A stretch of 64,000 nt of DNA, taken from the NCBI GenBank assembly GCA_900239685.1, contig OENT01000011.1:186001-250000 (forward strand), in the 5' to 3' direction. A program made the translations under genes and the position numbers. Position 1 is the first letter of the stretch. Every line of letters begins with the position of its first letter. This DNA comes from Rotaria macrura (lineage: Eukaryota > Rotifera > Eurotatoria > Philodinida > Philodinidae). Under the pieces are notes generated by a model. The model saw only the letters and a program-made list of their open reading frames with translations, was not told where the DNA came from and ran no database searches. This document shows positions 22,401 through 35,144 of the stretch, piece by piece.

Positions 22401-25400
22401 ACATATAGATACATAGACATGGATGTTGAATAGTTCAATTAAAAAATCCTTTTCTAGTTTACTTCAAGGTTAAATGATCTGCCAAACAATGGTATTAATG
22501 AGAGAATGAAATTATTTCTGTAGAAGATAGAATTTCTGTAAAATATCATATGAAGGATCAATCGCGAGAGTTAATTCTTTTCGATACGACTTTTCCTATT
22601 GACGAATTTTTAGACTATACAATTGTGAGATATAGATTCTTCCCTAACTTGAGAAAAAAATTAAATCATTAATATATTTCTGTCGGTTTTTCGAAATATT
22701 TTTTCTAAGAAACAAATACACTAAAGAAGACTGGATCAGAATCAGAATAATCGCTCTGTGCCAGTGGGCTCGTACTTCAAAAAAGAACAAGAATTTTCTT
22801 GATGATGAAACGCTTTAAGAAATACTTAAGATTTTTTGCGATCCTTGATTTAATGAAAAACATTTCCTCGAATTAAAAATAAAGTTCTGGTATGACCATA
22901 CTAATCTGAACTAATCATCTACTGCTATTGCTTACCGTGAAATATTAACAAAAATACCTCTACAATTCTATCATAGCCTATTTGGAAAATTATATTGTTG
23001 TCGTTACGGTAAAGCAGCCGGCTCGTGCGAATTCATACTACAATAAAATGCACATCAAGCTGAACATGACTGAAATCAACATAATTATGAATCTCTGCCG
23101 ACTTTTTGTCTGAGAATAGCCGTAGGTTACTTTATATATATTTGTAGAGAGAGAGAGAGAAATGATAAGTAATTATCGTATTCATATTTCTCTCTCAATT
23201 TTCTCCACAGCTATTCTTCCACCTTGAAGGATTTGTAATTATGAATTCATATGATTCTCCTATGTCTATGTATTACAGACATGACAAGATGTAACATCTT
23301 CAATCCGTGTGATTGACAGAAAATTACAAAAAAGTTAGTTCGGGATAAATCCAAACCAACCATCAAACAAAATTCCTAGTTTTTGTCATACTTTATTATG
23401 TACAAGTGACCAGAGATTTTCTACGATCTTCACACGAGAACAATAGAAAAATCAAGGTATCAATAAGATTTTGTCAGAAAAGAGAACACATCGTAATATC
23501 GTTGAAAAACTTATTTTTGATCACTGTGAAATTATAAGAACTACTTGCAAATGATTAGAATCTTTTATCGAGAAATGAAGATGAAGGCTCAGATGAAAAT
23601 AGTTCTTGAAACAAAGATAGTGTTCAATAGAGCCAGTTTCATTCAAGAAATTTTCAAAGAAAGTCAACATGTAAATTACTTGTTGATTGTGAGCTACAAA
23701 TAGAGTAGTCACAAAAACGCCATTGATTACGGCATACGTATAATCGGTCATAGAAATTGTTAATTTTATAAAGATATCAGCTATCTTAGGACGATTGCTT
23801 TCACTCAGCGTGAATATTGACATAACAAAGAATCTTGAAAAGGTAACGAAAAATTACGAAGGGAATATCCTTCCGCTTGCAAGTGTTTGAACTAATAACG
23901 AAGAATAAATTAAAGAATAGTTCAAAGTATGCAGAAGATTCAATTCTCTTTGAATATGTCTATTTACATGGTTTAAAGTACTCGGAACAGACATCGTCAC
24001 TAGTGTTTACGGTGTTTCAGAGTATGATTTCAGTTCTACTGAGTGACGGAATTGCGAACATGGAAAATTAATGCTGAACAGTGCGCTCAACATAATTATT
24101 ACTTGCAATAAAAATCAGGTATTTGATACACGAATGTAAAAACAGTATTTTGCTCATTAATGTCGGACTTTGTATCAATTGCCATGGTTGCACGTCTTTA
24201 TTAAAATTTTTCTATGTCGTTCTTATTTTGAGAAAGTCAAAAGAACGACGTAGATTTCTTTTCTTAATCCTAATTCACATTTATACCTTGCAGATCAATA
24301 AAATAATTAGGTTACGAATGTTCATACATACACTAACAGAGGTATAAAAAAACTTTGAGATGCATATCAACACACTCTGACGGCGCCTTAGATCTTTTTA
24401 TGGAATCAACAAGAGAAAAAAGAATTAAGAACATTATTTTTAATAGTATAAGATTAAAAAATTTGTAATCCATGATGAGTATTTATCAAATTTTCAGATA
24501 ATGTTAACATGAAAATTTTTCTTGCATTGATGGATAGCAGCAACTTTGTTAATTTCACTTTAGATAACATCTAGCTACGTTACAACTAACTGAACAATTG
24601 TCATCACCAAATACCGTATTGAATGCACACAAGGATATATACATCGTCTTTGAAAGATATATTTAGCCTGCAAACATTTCCAATATTAGACGTTTGCCAT
24701 AAGTATACGTTCAGTTGACCAAATTTCAGAACTTCTAAGTGATAGATGTCAAATAGTGTATCTGACAACACCAATGTTGTGCTACCTATTAGAGTTATCG
24801 TTGAATTAGAAGACAACAACGAGTTCATGCTTAAAGAATCTTTCCAATGCTCATTGATTAATACTAACATTAGTGATGCTATTACCACAAGTTTTCTATC
24901 TTGCCGAGCAGAGATCATCAGCTAATCAAGAGCGCATACGTAACAAGTTAACTATACATTTGTCTTTTTGATGACAGCGTTCTTACATGTTCTTGTTTAA
25001 AATATTTATTTTTCTATGGGTTGTTTCAATCTTATTCAATACAAAGTCACTGATTAAAATTGTTTCGTCATGTCATCTATTCCGTATCAGCAGTCTCTAA
25101 TCTTCTTAGCGACTTCAAAACGTGTTTATTCATCAAAATTGACCCACAACGTCAACTTTAATCTTCGACATATCGTTTTTTAATCTTTGAAAATACCTAA
25201 TTAACATAGTGAAAGACAAGAATCTAATTTTTCACTGAAGCCATATCTTGACTTTTATACTATACATCAAAGGATCATAAGAAAAAAACATACTTTTGCG
25301 AATTATATTATACTTGTATTAGTTTACCTAGGTGTACCACTACGACGAGCAATATTAACACTAAAATTATCATATATTCAACAATGTATAAAGTAGACGT

Positions 25401-27866
25401 TTTCATGAATTCTATTGTAATATTGCAACTGTTTGATCATTCTGATAATATACAGATTGATTTACTTTTGTCTTTCACCTTTGTTTTTACACATTAAAAA
25501 AATACTCATTTTGTTTTAGAATTTTAGTCACTGGCAATTCATCAATCAACTATGGCACTTTCTATGCATTAAAAATGTGAAAGATACTAATACATATTTA
25601 GCATGACTTCTTGTTTTAAAATTCATGACATATGTCTTATTTGAATTTGTGTTTTCTGTAACTATGACGTAGTTGTTACAGATGTCTTGCGGAGATATTT
25701 AATTTTATTGAGTAGGAAGCATTGACGATGTTGATTTGATGTATGATCTTGGTTCATGTCATTTTAAAAAGAATTTAGTTTGATCTAATCAATGATAGTT
25801 TACTTATGCTAGTCTTGTGCATGACAACTGAAAAATGAGATCATGAGAAAAAGAAATAGAGTAAGTCATGAATATTGGAGTCGTCTATGAGCAGCGGCAC
25901 TGGTTCAAAAAGATCTATACATAAGAATAGAAAAGAAAACATCTATGTAAGATACTCGTATAATAAGAATTTAATTAAGATGAAAGAAAGTCATAAATTT
26001 AAAATTAAAATCAATAGATTTGATGAGAGTGTGCTACGATTCATACATCTTTACTTTCGCTATTCGATAAGGATGAAAGTAATGATTTTTCACGACTAGA
26101 TCTTATTTCATCGAAATACTTGATAGACTTTGAAAGATCAAAGTGTCCCGTTTATGTCAATATTTTGTTGTTTGAAAGTATGAATGGAGGATGATTGGAG
26201 GAAGGATTTTCATCATTAAGAAACGTCTGGCAAGTACATTGCATTTGCTCAAGTAAAAAAAAAACATTTAACCATTTAAATCTTATCACCATCAAATGTT
26301 GACAAGAATTTGATGCTACGTCATCAACAATTTGATCAAGTTTAACAAAGACTATTCGTAAAAGTAGTCGTCGAACATATTCATTTGCCTCATGGTATTC
26401 TGGCACACATATCAAGATCTTTTTAGAAAATACAAGACGGCATTATACTCTAGTTTTTGACAATTTTAGTTCTTTGAATATGTCATCATTGATTACATGA
26501 TTTTATATATACTTATATGAAAATCCTGATATCAGAAGTAAGAGTCATTTTTATTTAACTGAAAATAGAATTTAACAAATGTCTCAATCATTTTATTTTT
26601 CTCTTGATAAGACTTGATTCTAAAAAGCGTTCCATTTGTGCACCATATTCTTTATCGATCAAAGATAGTATAATTTGATTAGATAGAAGAAAACAAGAAA
26701 AGAAATAATTGAATCGTATTATTCTATTTCACATGAAAACGACTTTGATATCCATACGATATAAAAACAGACGATAGATTCATTCTTCACAATCTTCCAA
26801 AGGGTATATTCTTCAACTGTCGATTTCGACCTTTTAACATGAATATTGATTCTTTCAATCTATCGACGAACTTATCTAATAGTGATAATATGTAGAAAAC
26901 TTGTATTACTATTCAATAAATAAACGATTTATCTTGATCTTTTTCTTAATTAGTTCACACACTTTGTCTTCATTCATCCATTCACTTCATTTCAACATGG
27001 AAATGTTTCGAATGACCTATCAGAATAAAAACATATCTGAGTCTATTTAGAAAGATTTTTTTCCTTTTGTAATTTTCTTCCGAATTCTCATTTATCGAGT
27101 AGAACGTGCTTTTAAGCTGTTTTTCACTATTAATACTAATATCTTCGACTGAGAAAGTAAAAATTTTATTGGTAATATCCTCAACTGTCGGATCATACCA
27201 CTAGACAAGTAGGCATGATATAGCCTTTTAAACTTCATTTAGTGAGAACAAGGATTTTCTTATTAAAATAACACAACAAGAACAACAGCATAAGGGTGCA
27301 GTTCTGTTTTCAAATCATCTCACCCTAATAAACCAAATAATGAATTATACTTAGAAGCGTATTGTTCAAGAAAGTATTTTCGTAAGTTCTAAGAAATTTA
27401 TTACAAACAATGAAATTAGTATTGCTGCTGATTGAATTTATTATTCTGATCGCGAACTTGAGATCTGCAAAATGATTTTTTTCCAGTCCCATTCCAATTT
27501 TCTCTTCATTCCCGGCTTAGATTGTAACTAAAATGTACTATTTTCACATATAAAAACTCAGAATCTGTTTTTTTTTCCAGAATGCACATGTCTTATATAA
27601 TTGTCAGCTGACACTAGTATTTGAGAGTGAAAGGAATGTCTTTGATCTGAAAAGTAGCTCAGACTCTGCAAGACTATAGGGCTTCTATTTTTACGGAAAG
27701 TTTCGAAATTTTTTCCAAGATCAACTTTCAATATTATGTTTATTTTTTTATTTCCGACGAATAGAAAAGTTTTTCTCAAGTAAATTATGGATGAATACAA
27801 CAAGAAAAATAAGCAAATCACACTAAAAATACCAGAACAATAATAAAACACTACAAATAAGAGGAT
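22401..27866. other. gene-poor AT-rich stretch
   Basis: About 5.5 kb without a supportable gene. A (GA)n tract lies at 23146-23160. Open frames at 23521-23823, 24604-24918 and 26152-26415 (minus strand, 87-104 codons) show no motif, no splice partner and AT-driven composition; they could be decayed coding DNA but I cannot support it. Confidence 0.4.
23146..23160. repeat. (GA)n microsatellite
   Basis: A short uninterrupted GA dinucleotide run in intergenic DNA. Confidence 0.7.
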
Positions 27867-27874
27867 GTTTAAAC

Positions 27875-28188
27875 TAGGTATGCACCAGTGCCAGTGAAGA
27901 ACCAGAGACTGAGCATCTATACAGCTCAATTCATCAACAAATAAGTAGGGGCACCCTTTGTAAGTCACTATAAGGTATATAGAGTTAGGATTGCATTAGG
28001 AATGCACCAATGCTAGTTATCTAGGTGCCAGTCCGATTGAGTATCGATTTAATTGATCTAGGATTCAATCAATAGTTAGTAACTTTATGATTTTAATACA
28101 ATCTATGATCAAATCTTGATAATAAATTTAGTTATATAGATACCCAATCGGACTGAGTATCCAGTTAACTAGCAGTGGTGCATATCTA
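27875..28188. mobile_element. hAT-type MITE with a duplicated left end
   Basis: A 314-bp non-autonomous element. Its ends are inverted: left TAGGTATGCACCAGTG, right CAGTGGTGCATATCTA. The flanks GTTTAAAC (27867-27874) and GTTTGAAC (28189-28196) form an 8-bp target duplication with one mismatch, as made by hAT transposases. Inside, near 27994, a second left-end copy begins TAGGAATGCACCAATGCTAG and pairs with the right end over about 50 bp, better than the outer end does, including CAGTCCGATTG in both arms. The element therefore has two left arms and one right arm. It carries no transposase. Confidence 0.7.
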
Positions 28189-28196
28189 GTTTGAAC

Positions 28197-30509
28197 AGCT
28201 ATCGAATCAAAAATATGTATACTTTGTTTTACTGTATATACTCGAAAACTTAATAAAGATTCCAAAAATTTGATTCTTGAAAGCAGAATCGTTTTCTGTA
28301 AATATCTTTATCAGATTAAGAGAAAAAAATAATCCATTAAAAGATTTTTGGTCAAAAAGGAGTAAAAAATATACAGTATAATACTTGACGAAAAAAGCAG
28401 ACAAGGACCACGCTAAAATCATATTAATCTCCGTCCAGATAAAAGTGAAATTATTTTGGTCCCAGTTCCGATCCCAGCATGATCGGGACCGGGACTGTGA
28501 CCACTTTACAGATCCCTATCACGAACATCTACAACTACAGTAGTAGCATTGTGATAATAGAATATAAAATTTCGAAGTTCTTCTATGAAGATTTGATATC
28601 TTGCGTTGATCATCACTTTAGAATAAAATTTTTCCTTGAGAAGGGAACGGGTCTTGTATTATTTACTGTATTTCTTTATAGTTTTCACTCGAAAATGTTT
28701 CTCAGGAAATCATGGTGACTTTAGGATTTGATGGGCTTTAAGAGCCCAAAAACAATTTTGAACTCATTACCTTATGATTTCCAGCTCACACCTTCCTAAA
28801 CCAGGTATATTGTTATGGAAATGCAGTGATTGAAGTTCATAGTTAGCAAAAAATTAATTCATTAAGGCGAATCTTCTAACGTTTTCTTATAGATAAAACG
28901 AAATAAAATGGAATATTTATCTCAGTAACCACATGCTGATAAACATTATTCATGCGTAGTCTTTCAGATTTTAAAAAATACTTCATTTCGTCTAGTTTAT
29001 ATTATTACTGATAAATTTTGAAGTAGCATAGTTGGGTAACTATGAATTATACAACCAGTATTACTAGCATTCCTTAATCTTTTTTCTCTAGGTTTTTCCG
29101 GTTTTATTCTGTAAACAAAACTCTTTATGCTTCACTGAACATCAGAAAATCAATTCTTTTTTTCAAGGATTGAAGTGGAATGCGAAGTTTGGTTGTGAAA
29201 AAGTCAATAGTTTCAATTTTTTTAATATCACAATACTAAAATTGATCTTCCATTCATTAGTTATGAAGTAAACTTTTCTCTGGAAAAACATTTTGTTCCC
29301 ATCAAGAGATTCTCCCGACGAGTTGCTAAAATCGAAACACATTGCTGAACGGAATTGTTTTAGGCGTTTAATTTTCAGCACTATGCCAACATTCTTAATG
29401 TAGAAGTTTGATATTAAAAAATATTTAGCCAATCCCGAGACATGCTCACATTTTACTACGTGTGTTCTAATTTTTTGACAAAAAAAATCACATTGTATAC
29501 CTTTTGAAACTTTGTCTGATGGATCTGAGAAAATTCATGAGAAAAATCTAGTATTAGAACTTTGATACAGTCTCATTTTCTCTTTCAAATGGTGAAAACA
29601 ACAGGTTTGTATCTATTCTTAATCGAAAATTATCTCGCGAATATTTATCCGTCTTTTAATTTGAAATAGAAAGTTGTCATTTAGATGATTGATATCATTG
29701 ATGGATTTATTACAGGAATCTGATAAACAAGTATCCTACAATCGAATATTTATTAGCATCACTACATCTTCTCTATCTTTACTTAGTTTCACTCGTATAA
29801 ATTTGATCCTATTAGCATTCAAATCATTATAGTTCAGATTCTAAGTCTCATTTACTCTCATAGTTAGTACCATTATGCCTGAGTTATAAATGCTATGGCA
29901 TATTTTGATAGCTTATCACTAACTATCGTTCATCGAAATAAAAATGCTTCTATTACAGTACACCACATGAATAAGGGAAAACTTTATATTTATGTATTGC
30001 AATTGCATGGATATTAGAATTCACTACACTTAAACTTGTATAGGATTGTAAAACTGTTTGTTATTGTCGGTGGTAAATCATGAGTCTTTCTGTAGTGGAG
30101 TGTCTAAATTCTTAACCATATGCACTTCAATACTCGTTCTCAGATAATTTTTCATAGAATGACACTTTTTTTTTGTTTTTTGAAGCTACTAAGATTTCTT
30201 TTTTCAAATATGTTTTTTGATCATTGAATATGTCAATATTCATTCATCTACTTGTTATCTTCCGACGATTTCAGGCCAATCGAGTCGGTTTCCCAGTGGA
30301 TGGTAATCCATTCGAATTTTTGTCACATACGCGATCGATTTGTTAATTTCCAATGATTTATTCAGGCATTTGTACTTATTATTCAATATTAAATTGAATA
30401 CTATTCTATGCGGTGTTTTCTTTTAAGATAACGTGTACCAGAGAACTCATATAGTTCAAGTGAGATACTCAATAGTATTTTTAGGAAAAATAAAGATTTC
30501 TGTTCGCGC
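28197..30509. other. intergenic with one decayed repeat copy
   Basis: AT-rich DNA upstream of the large receptor gene. A GC-richer patch near 28436-28500 with repeated CCCAGTTCCGATCCC/GATCGGGACC words looks like a worn hAT-type terminus, but no partner end was found. At 29883-29950 a segment resembles the middle of the orphan exon at 13345-13548. No gene is supportable. Confidence 0.4.
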
Positions 30510-33500
30510 ATGATTATGGCATTATTACACATTAACCTTATCACTCTTATCATTATTTTTTATTCCAATGCACATCAAAACTATTATAATCTCTATCAGA
30601 CAGATTCAATGGATCATTCTTTATCACATGATTGTATTTATCATATGATTGACAATCGACAGAAGTTAGTTGAGAAAATATATAAAACTCAGCAACTTAT
30701 TGAATATTGCATTAGATCAACCGTAAGAGAGAAGAAACTTGAAGTTAACACTGGAGCGATATCTTCGATATTGACTTTTGATCAATTGAAGATGAAAAAT
30801 GTTAGTGCTGAAAATCTAATAAAATGGTCAAGTCCTGTTGATTTGGTCGAGCGTTATCAACAATATTTACAAATGAATGATTCTTCTTCAATGGAGCTGT
30901 TTTATAATTGTACTGTACCATGGTTTGGCTCACTCTGTCAATACAAATTTATTTTCGAACGAACATTTTCAGATATTGTCGATATAACATTTCGATCGAA
31001 ATCTTTAAAAAGTACTCACGGAAATTTCACATGTTACATACATATGAAATGTGATCGTGGCAGTTTTCACTTATGTCTCGATTGGCGTGAGATATGCGAT
31101 GGCAAAATCGATTGTCTCGATGGAGGTGAAGATGAAAAAAATTGCCGCGAACTTCAAATGAATCAATGTGCTGAGAATGAATATCAATGTCGAAATGGAA
31201 TGTGCATCGATATTGTTTTCTTACTAGAAACTAAATTGTACGATTTGCTCAGTCACGAATGTATGGATTTATGGGATGAACCTAATCATTTTGGTTATAA
31301 AATTAATTGCCTTGGTGACCAAAGCTTTCGATGCGAAGATACTGTTTGTCCACATCCGAATTTATTCAATTGTGGTGATGGAAACTGTGTATTTTGGCCT
31401 GTCATGCAATCGTTAAATAGATGCAAAACAAACCGAGATCAAGCTTTTAACTTCAAGTTTCAGTGGAACAATCGAGAAGCCACAAATCTTTCTCGCTGCT
31501 CTCAAATTGCAATTTGTTCATCGAACGCTTTCGAAACAAAGGATTTTACCACTTATTGTAAGGACCTATGTGAAAATGTACAGGAATGTAAAGCTAAACT
31601 TGAACATTGTCCATCTTATTTTTTTGCACCTGATTTTCCTGTGTGGGATGGACACGTAAGATTGGGCTACTATTCGAATCAAGTAGTAATTATTGGGGGT
31701 TCAATTGAACCACATTTTGTCTGTTTTAACAAGCGTAAATGTCCGTTTCTCATTCCCACATTCGATATTGATAATTATACATGTCTAGATACTCTTAGAT
31801 TGAACTTTTCATTTCATTCAGATATCTATGATCTATTTCTTTCTTGTACCAATCTCGACGACAACAACGATGACAACTCTTGTTCAAATCCATCAATGGT
31901 ACATTGTTCAGGAACGAATAAATGTATTCCGAAACGTCATGTCATGGATGGTATTCCAGATTGTTACAATGCATTCGATGAATCCATTGCATCAAATTCA
32001 TGTTTATTGAATGATAAATATCGTTTTCATTGTGCATCAGAAAGCAAATGTCTATCACCTACCCTGGTACATAATCTTGTACATGAATGTATTGGAAGGG
32101 AAGACGAATTTGATAGCGTTTCAGATTTAAAACAAATTCAACATCTACCTTTCTCGGCTCTGTGTGACAGTATGATAGATTTGCCTACTTCCATGAAAGA
32201 AAACGATGAGACTCATTGTGAACAATGGCCGTGTCTAAATCAATATACACGTTGCAATACCGTATGGAATTGTCCGAAAGGTATTGATGAAGTGAATTGT
32301 CCATCACAATATAACTGCCCAAAAGATCATCATCCTTGCCTGTTTCCGAAAACTTCGACAGTCGGTTGTTTACATCTAAGTCGTACGGACGATGGCATAG
32401 TTGATTGTCTTGGAGGAACAGATGAACGAACATTTTGCCAAATTTCACATCCAGAAAACGAACTCTTACGTTATCGATGTTGGAATGAGTCCACATGTGT
32501 TCCGACTTTTCAACGTTGTAATCTATGCAGAGAACTCGATGGTATTCAAGAAACGTGTACAGAATCCATGGATAAAATGTTTGAAATAGAATTGCATTTT
32601 CAATCCTTATATTCACTTTCGCTTTTTCTCAAAGTACCGTTTTCTCCTCAATCGTCACATCCATTTCCAATCAAACAACTTTTATCATCGATGAATCTCA
32701 ATGCCACCCATGATCAAACTATTTACATAGATGAATTAGCAAAAAACGTTACATTAAATTCTCGCCAAGCATGGTTGTGTCATCGAGGTATTTTAATTTA
32801 TTATGGTAAAAATGAAACGGAAAAATGTCTATGTCCACCGAGTTATTATGGTGATCGTTGTCAGTATCAAAATCAACGTGTTAGTCTTACACTTCGATTT
32901 CGTAATGAACACTTAGATAGACATAATATCCTTGGTATAATCGTTACTTTAGTTGATGATACTGACTTTATTCATTCATATGAACAATTTACATACATAC
33001 CAATTCATGATTGTAATACGAAGTATAATATTTATCTACTTTATCAAAATCGACCAAAAGATATGAAAAGAAACTATACAGTTCGTATCGATGCATATGA
33101 TAAAATCAATCTTATCCATGTTTCAAGTTGGACGTTACCAGTGAAGTTTATTTTCTTACCTGTTAATCGTATGAGTTTTAAATTGATACTTCAATCAAGT
33201 CATTATTGTCAAATATTATGCAACTCAATAAATCCTGAACAACCTAAACATATTAATATTGAATATTGTCGATGCCAATCGAAAACATCTGAATTACTCT
33301 TTGCTAATCAAGATAAATGTGATTGTGCATTAGATTCGATTTGTGTTGGCATTGCAAATAATCGATCGATTTGTCTTTGTCCTTTGATGAAGATTTCATC
33401 ACGATGTTTTCTTAAATCAATATGTCAGAATGATAATACATGTATGAATGATGGCCTTTGCATTCCACATGATGATCGGATTTCATTTACGAATTTTACA

Positions 33501-35144
33501 TGTGTCTGTCAAGATGGATTTTCCGGTAAACGATGCGAATATAAAGATGTTCGAATTGACGTATCATTTCTCGATATACCTATTCCTCAATCTCTTTTGG
33601 TTCACTTTATTACTGTACGCGAGTTCGCTACAATGGATCTCGATCCAGCACCAATACCAATACGGGCGACAATGTTCCAGAAAATTGGATTCGATCAAGA
33701 TACAATCACTTTTTTCATGTCATTACCATTTCATCTTGTCTTGGCTCAAATTACAAACGAATTTTATCTCATCGTATTACAACACAACCATACAAGATCA
33801 GTGATGTATTCTGCAGAAATTTCACAACATCAACACTGTCCACATATTCGAACATTGTTCAATCAATCAATTATGAATTATGAAATACTTCGTCGAGTTA
33901 AATATTATCATCTTGCATGTTCGCAAGATTCTAATCTTGCCTGTTTTCAAGATAGTGAAGTATTTATTTGTCTATGTACAGAAGATAGACATGCTAATTG
34001 TTTTAATTTCGATTTCAATATGACATACAACTGTATGGGTTCGGAACATTGTCAAAATGGAGCTGACTGTTTTCAAGATAATCCAACATGTCCAGCCAAA
34101 ATGATGTGTGTTTGTCGGGAATGTTTTTATGGTGCACGATGTCAATTCACTACACAACAATATGGACTGTCACTCGATGCTATTTTAGGATACAAAATTC
34201 GACCAAATCTATCTATAACTAGACAATCGTTGTATGTCAAAATTAGTATTGCTGTAGCGACAATCATGTTTTTCGTTGGTTTAATATCTGGAAGTCTATC
34301 AATAATAACTTTTCGTTCAAAGCCATGTCAGAAATTTGGTTGTGGTACTTATCTTCTCGTTTCATCGATAACATCAATTATAACCATTAGTGTTTTAAAT
34401 TTAAAATTATGGTTTCTTATTCTTTCTCAAATGTCTGTCATTACTTCGCGTGGTTTTCTCTTATTTAGTTGCATATCCATTGAATTTATTCTTCGATTTT
34501 TATTAGCTAGCAATGATTGGCTTCATGCTTGTGTGGCTATTGAACGACTTTTCACTGTCATTCTTGACATTAATTTTAATTTGGCTACAAGCAGAAAAAT
34601 AGCAAAATTTGTTGTATTTGGCATTATCATATTGACATCTGCGTCTCTTGTACATGATCCTTATCATCGTCGTCTGATCGATGACGAAGAAGAAAAACGA
34701 ACTTGGTGCCTGATTCATTTAACCAACAGTATAGGATTCTATAATTCATTTATTAATATTTTTCATTTTATCGTTCCGTTCTCATTTAAAGTTATATCAG
34801 CGATAGGTATAATCATTTGCATTGCAAAAAAACGTGCATTAATCCATAGAAAAAATTCACATATACAACATATAAAAGAACAATTTGATAATCATAAACA
34901 TATGATAATTAGTCCTAGTCTATTGGTGATCTTAGCGTTACCTCGTCTTATCATTTCCTTCTTGTTTGGATGTATGAAATCAGCAAGAAATCCGGCATTG
35001 TTCTTGATTGGTTATTTTATTTCTTTCGTTCCATCGATACTAACATTTTTCATTTATGTCTCAACTTCAAAAACATATGGACAAGAGTTAAAATCGATAA
35101 CTAGACGAAAATGGATTGCATTTCGACGTCGTTTTAATCAATAA
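30510..35144 (+). CDS. mosaic LDLa/EGF-like 7TM receptor, single exon
   Basis: A cell-surface receptor of 1544 residues encoded without introns. Residues 1-22 form a signal peptide (ALLHINLITLIIIFYSNA). A first LDL-receptor class A module near 178-213 keeps the Ca-binding acidic end (DGKIDCLDGGEDEKNC). Further, more worn LDLa-like Cys clusters run to about residue 690 (YQCRNGMCI, FNCGDGNC, DGIPDCYNAFDES). EGF-like modules lie near 772 (CLCPPSYYGDRC), 971-1013 (CVCQDGFSGKRC) and 1174-1215 (CVCRECFYGARC). Seven membrane spans occupy about 1237-1525, with AIERL at the end of TM3 in place of DRY, and the protein ends in a short Arg-rich tail. Architecture resembles relaxin/LGR-like or adhesion receptors, but there is no GAIN/GPS cleavage site and no LRR. 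Such LDLa-EGF-7TM single-exon genes appear to be a rotifer speciality (inference). Ligand is unknown. Confidence 0.88.
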   Translation: MIMALLHINLITLIIIFYSNAHQNYYNLYQTDSMDHSLSHDCIYHMIDNRQKLVEKIYKTQQLIEYCIRSTVREKKLEVNTGAISSILTFDQLKMKNVSAENLIKWSSPVDLVERYQQYLQMNDSSSMELFYNCTVPWFGSLCQYKFIFERTFSDIVDITFRSKSLKSTHGNFTCYIHMKCDRGSFHLCLDWREICDGKIDCLDGGEDEKNCRELQMNQCAENEYQCRNGMCIDIVFLLETKLYDLLSHECMDLWDEPNHFGYKINCLGDQSFRCEDTVCPHPNLFNCGDGNCVFWPVMQSLNRCKTNRDQAFNFKFQWNNREATNLSRCSQIAICSSNAFETKDFTTYCKDLCENVQECKAKLEHCPSYFFAPDFPVWDGHVRLGYYSNQVVIIGGSIEPHFVCFNKRKCPFLIPTFDIDNYTCLDTLRLNFSFHSDIYDLFLSCTNLDDNNDDNSCSNPSMVHCSGTNKCIPKRHVMDGIPDCYNAFDESIASNSCLLNDKYRFHCASESKCLSPTLVHNLVHECIGREDEFDSVSDLKQIQHLPFSALCDSMIDLPTSMKENDETHCEQWPCLNQYTRCNTVWNCPKGIDEVNCPSQYNCPKDHHPCLFPKTSTVGCLHLSRTDDGIVDCLGGTDERTFCQISHPENELLRYRCWNESTCVPTFQRCNLCRELDGIQETCTESMDKMFEIELHFQSLYSLSLFLKVPFSPQSSHPFPIKQLLSSMNLNATHDQTIYIDELAKNVTLNSRQAWLCHRGILIYYGKNETEKCLCPPSYYGDRCQYQNQRVSLTLRFRNEHLDRHNILGIIVTLVDDTDFIHSYEQFTYIPIHDCNTKYNIYLLYQNRPKDMKRNYTVRIDAYDKINLIHVSSWTLPVKFIFLPVNRMSFKLILQSSHYCQILCNSINPEQPKHINIEYCRCQSKTSELLFANQDKCDCALDSICVGIANNRSICLCPLMKISSRCFLKSICQNDNTCMNDGLCIPHDDRISFTNFTCVCQDGFSGKRCEYKDVRIDVSFLDIPIPQSLLVHFITVREFATMDLDPAPIPIRATMFQKIGFDQDTITFFMSLPFHLVLAQITNEFYLIVLQHNHTRSVMYSAEISQHQHCPHIRTLFNQSIMNYEILRRVKYYHLACSQDSNLACFQDSEVFICLCTEDRHANCFNFDFNMTYNCMGSEHCQNGADCFQDNPTCPAKMMCVCRECFYGARCQFTTQQYGLSLDAILGYKIRPNLSITRQSLYVKISIAVATIMFFVGLISGSLSIITFRSKPCQKFGCGTYLLVSSITSIITISVLNLKLWFLILSQMSVITSRGFLLFSCISIEFILRFLLASNDWLHACVAIERLFTVILDINFNLATSRKIAKFVVFGIIILTSASLVHDPYHRRLIDDEEEKRTWCLIHLTNSIGFYNSFINIFHFIVPFSFKVISAIGIIICIAKKRALIHRKNSHIQHIKEQFDNHKHMIISPSLLVILALPRLIISFLFGCMKSARNPALFLIGYFISFVPSILTFFIYVSTSKTYGQELKSITRRKWIAFRRRFNQ

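Noticed and set aside
24604-24918. 104-codon minus-strand open frame in the gene-poor stretch
   Set aside because: No signal peptide, motif, splice partner or composition bias that separates it from chance.
32185-32616. 143-codon minus-strand open frame
   Set aside because: It lies wholly antisense to the receptor's ectodomain, in a region where codon choice leaves the opposite strand open; no motif or splice site supports it.
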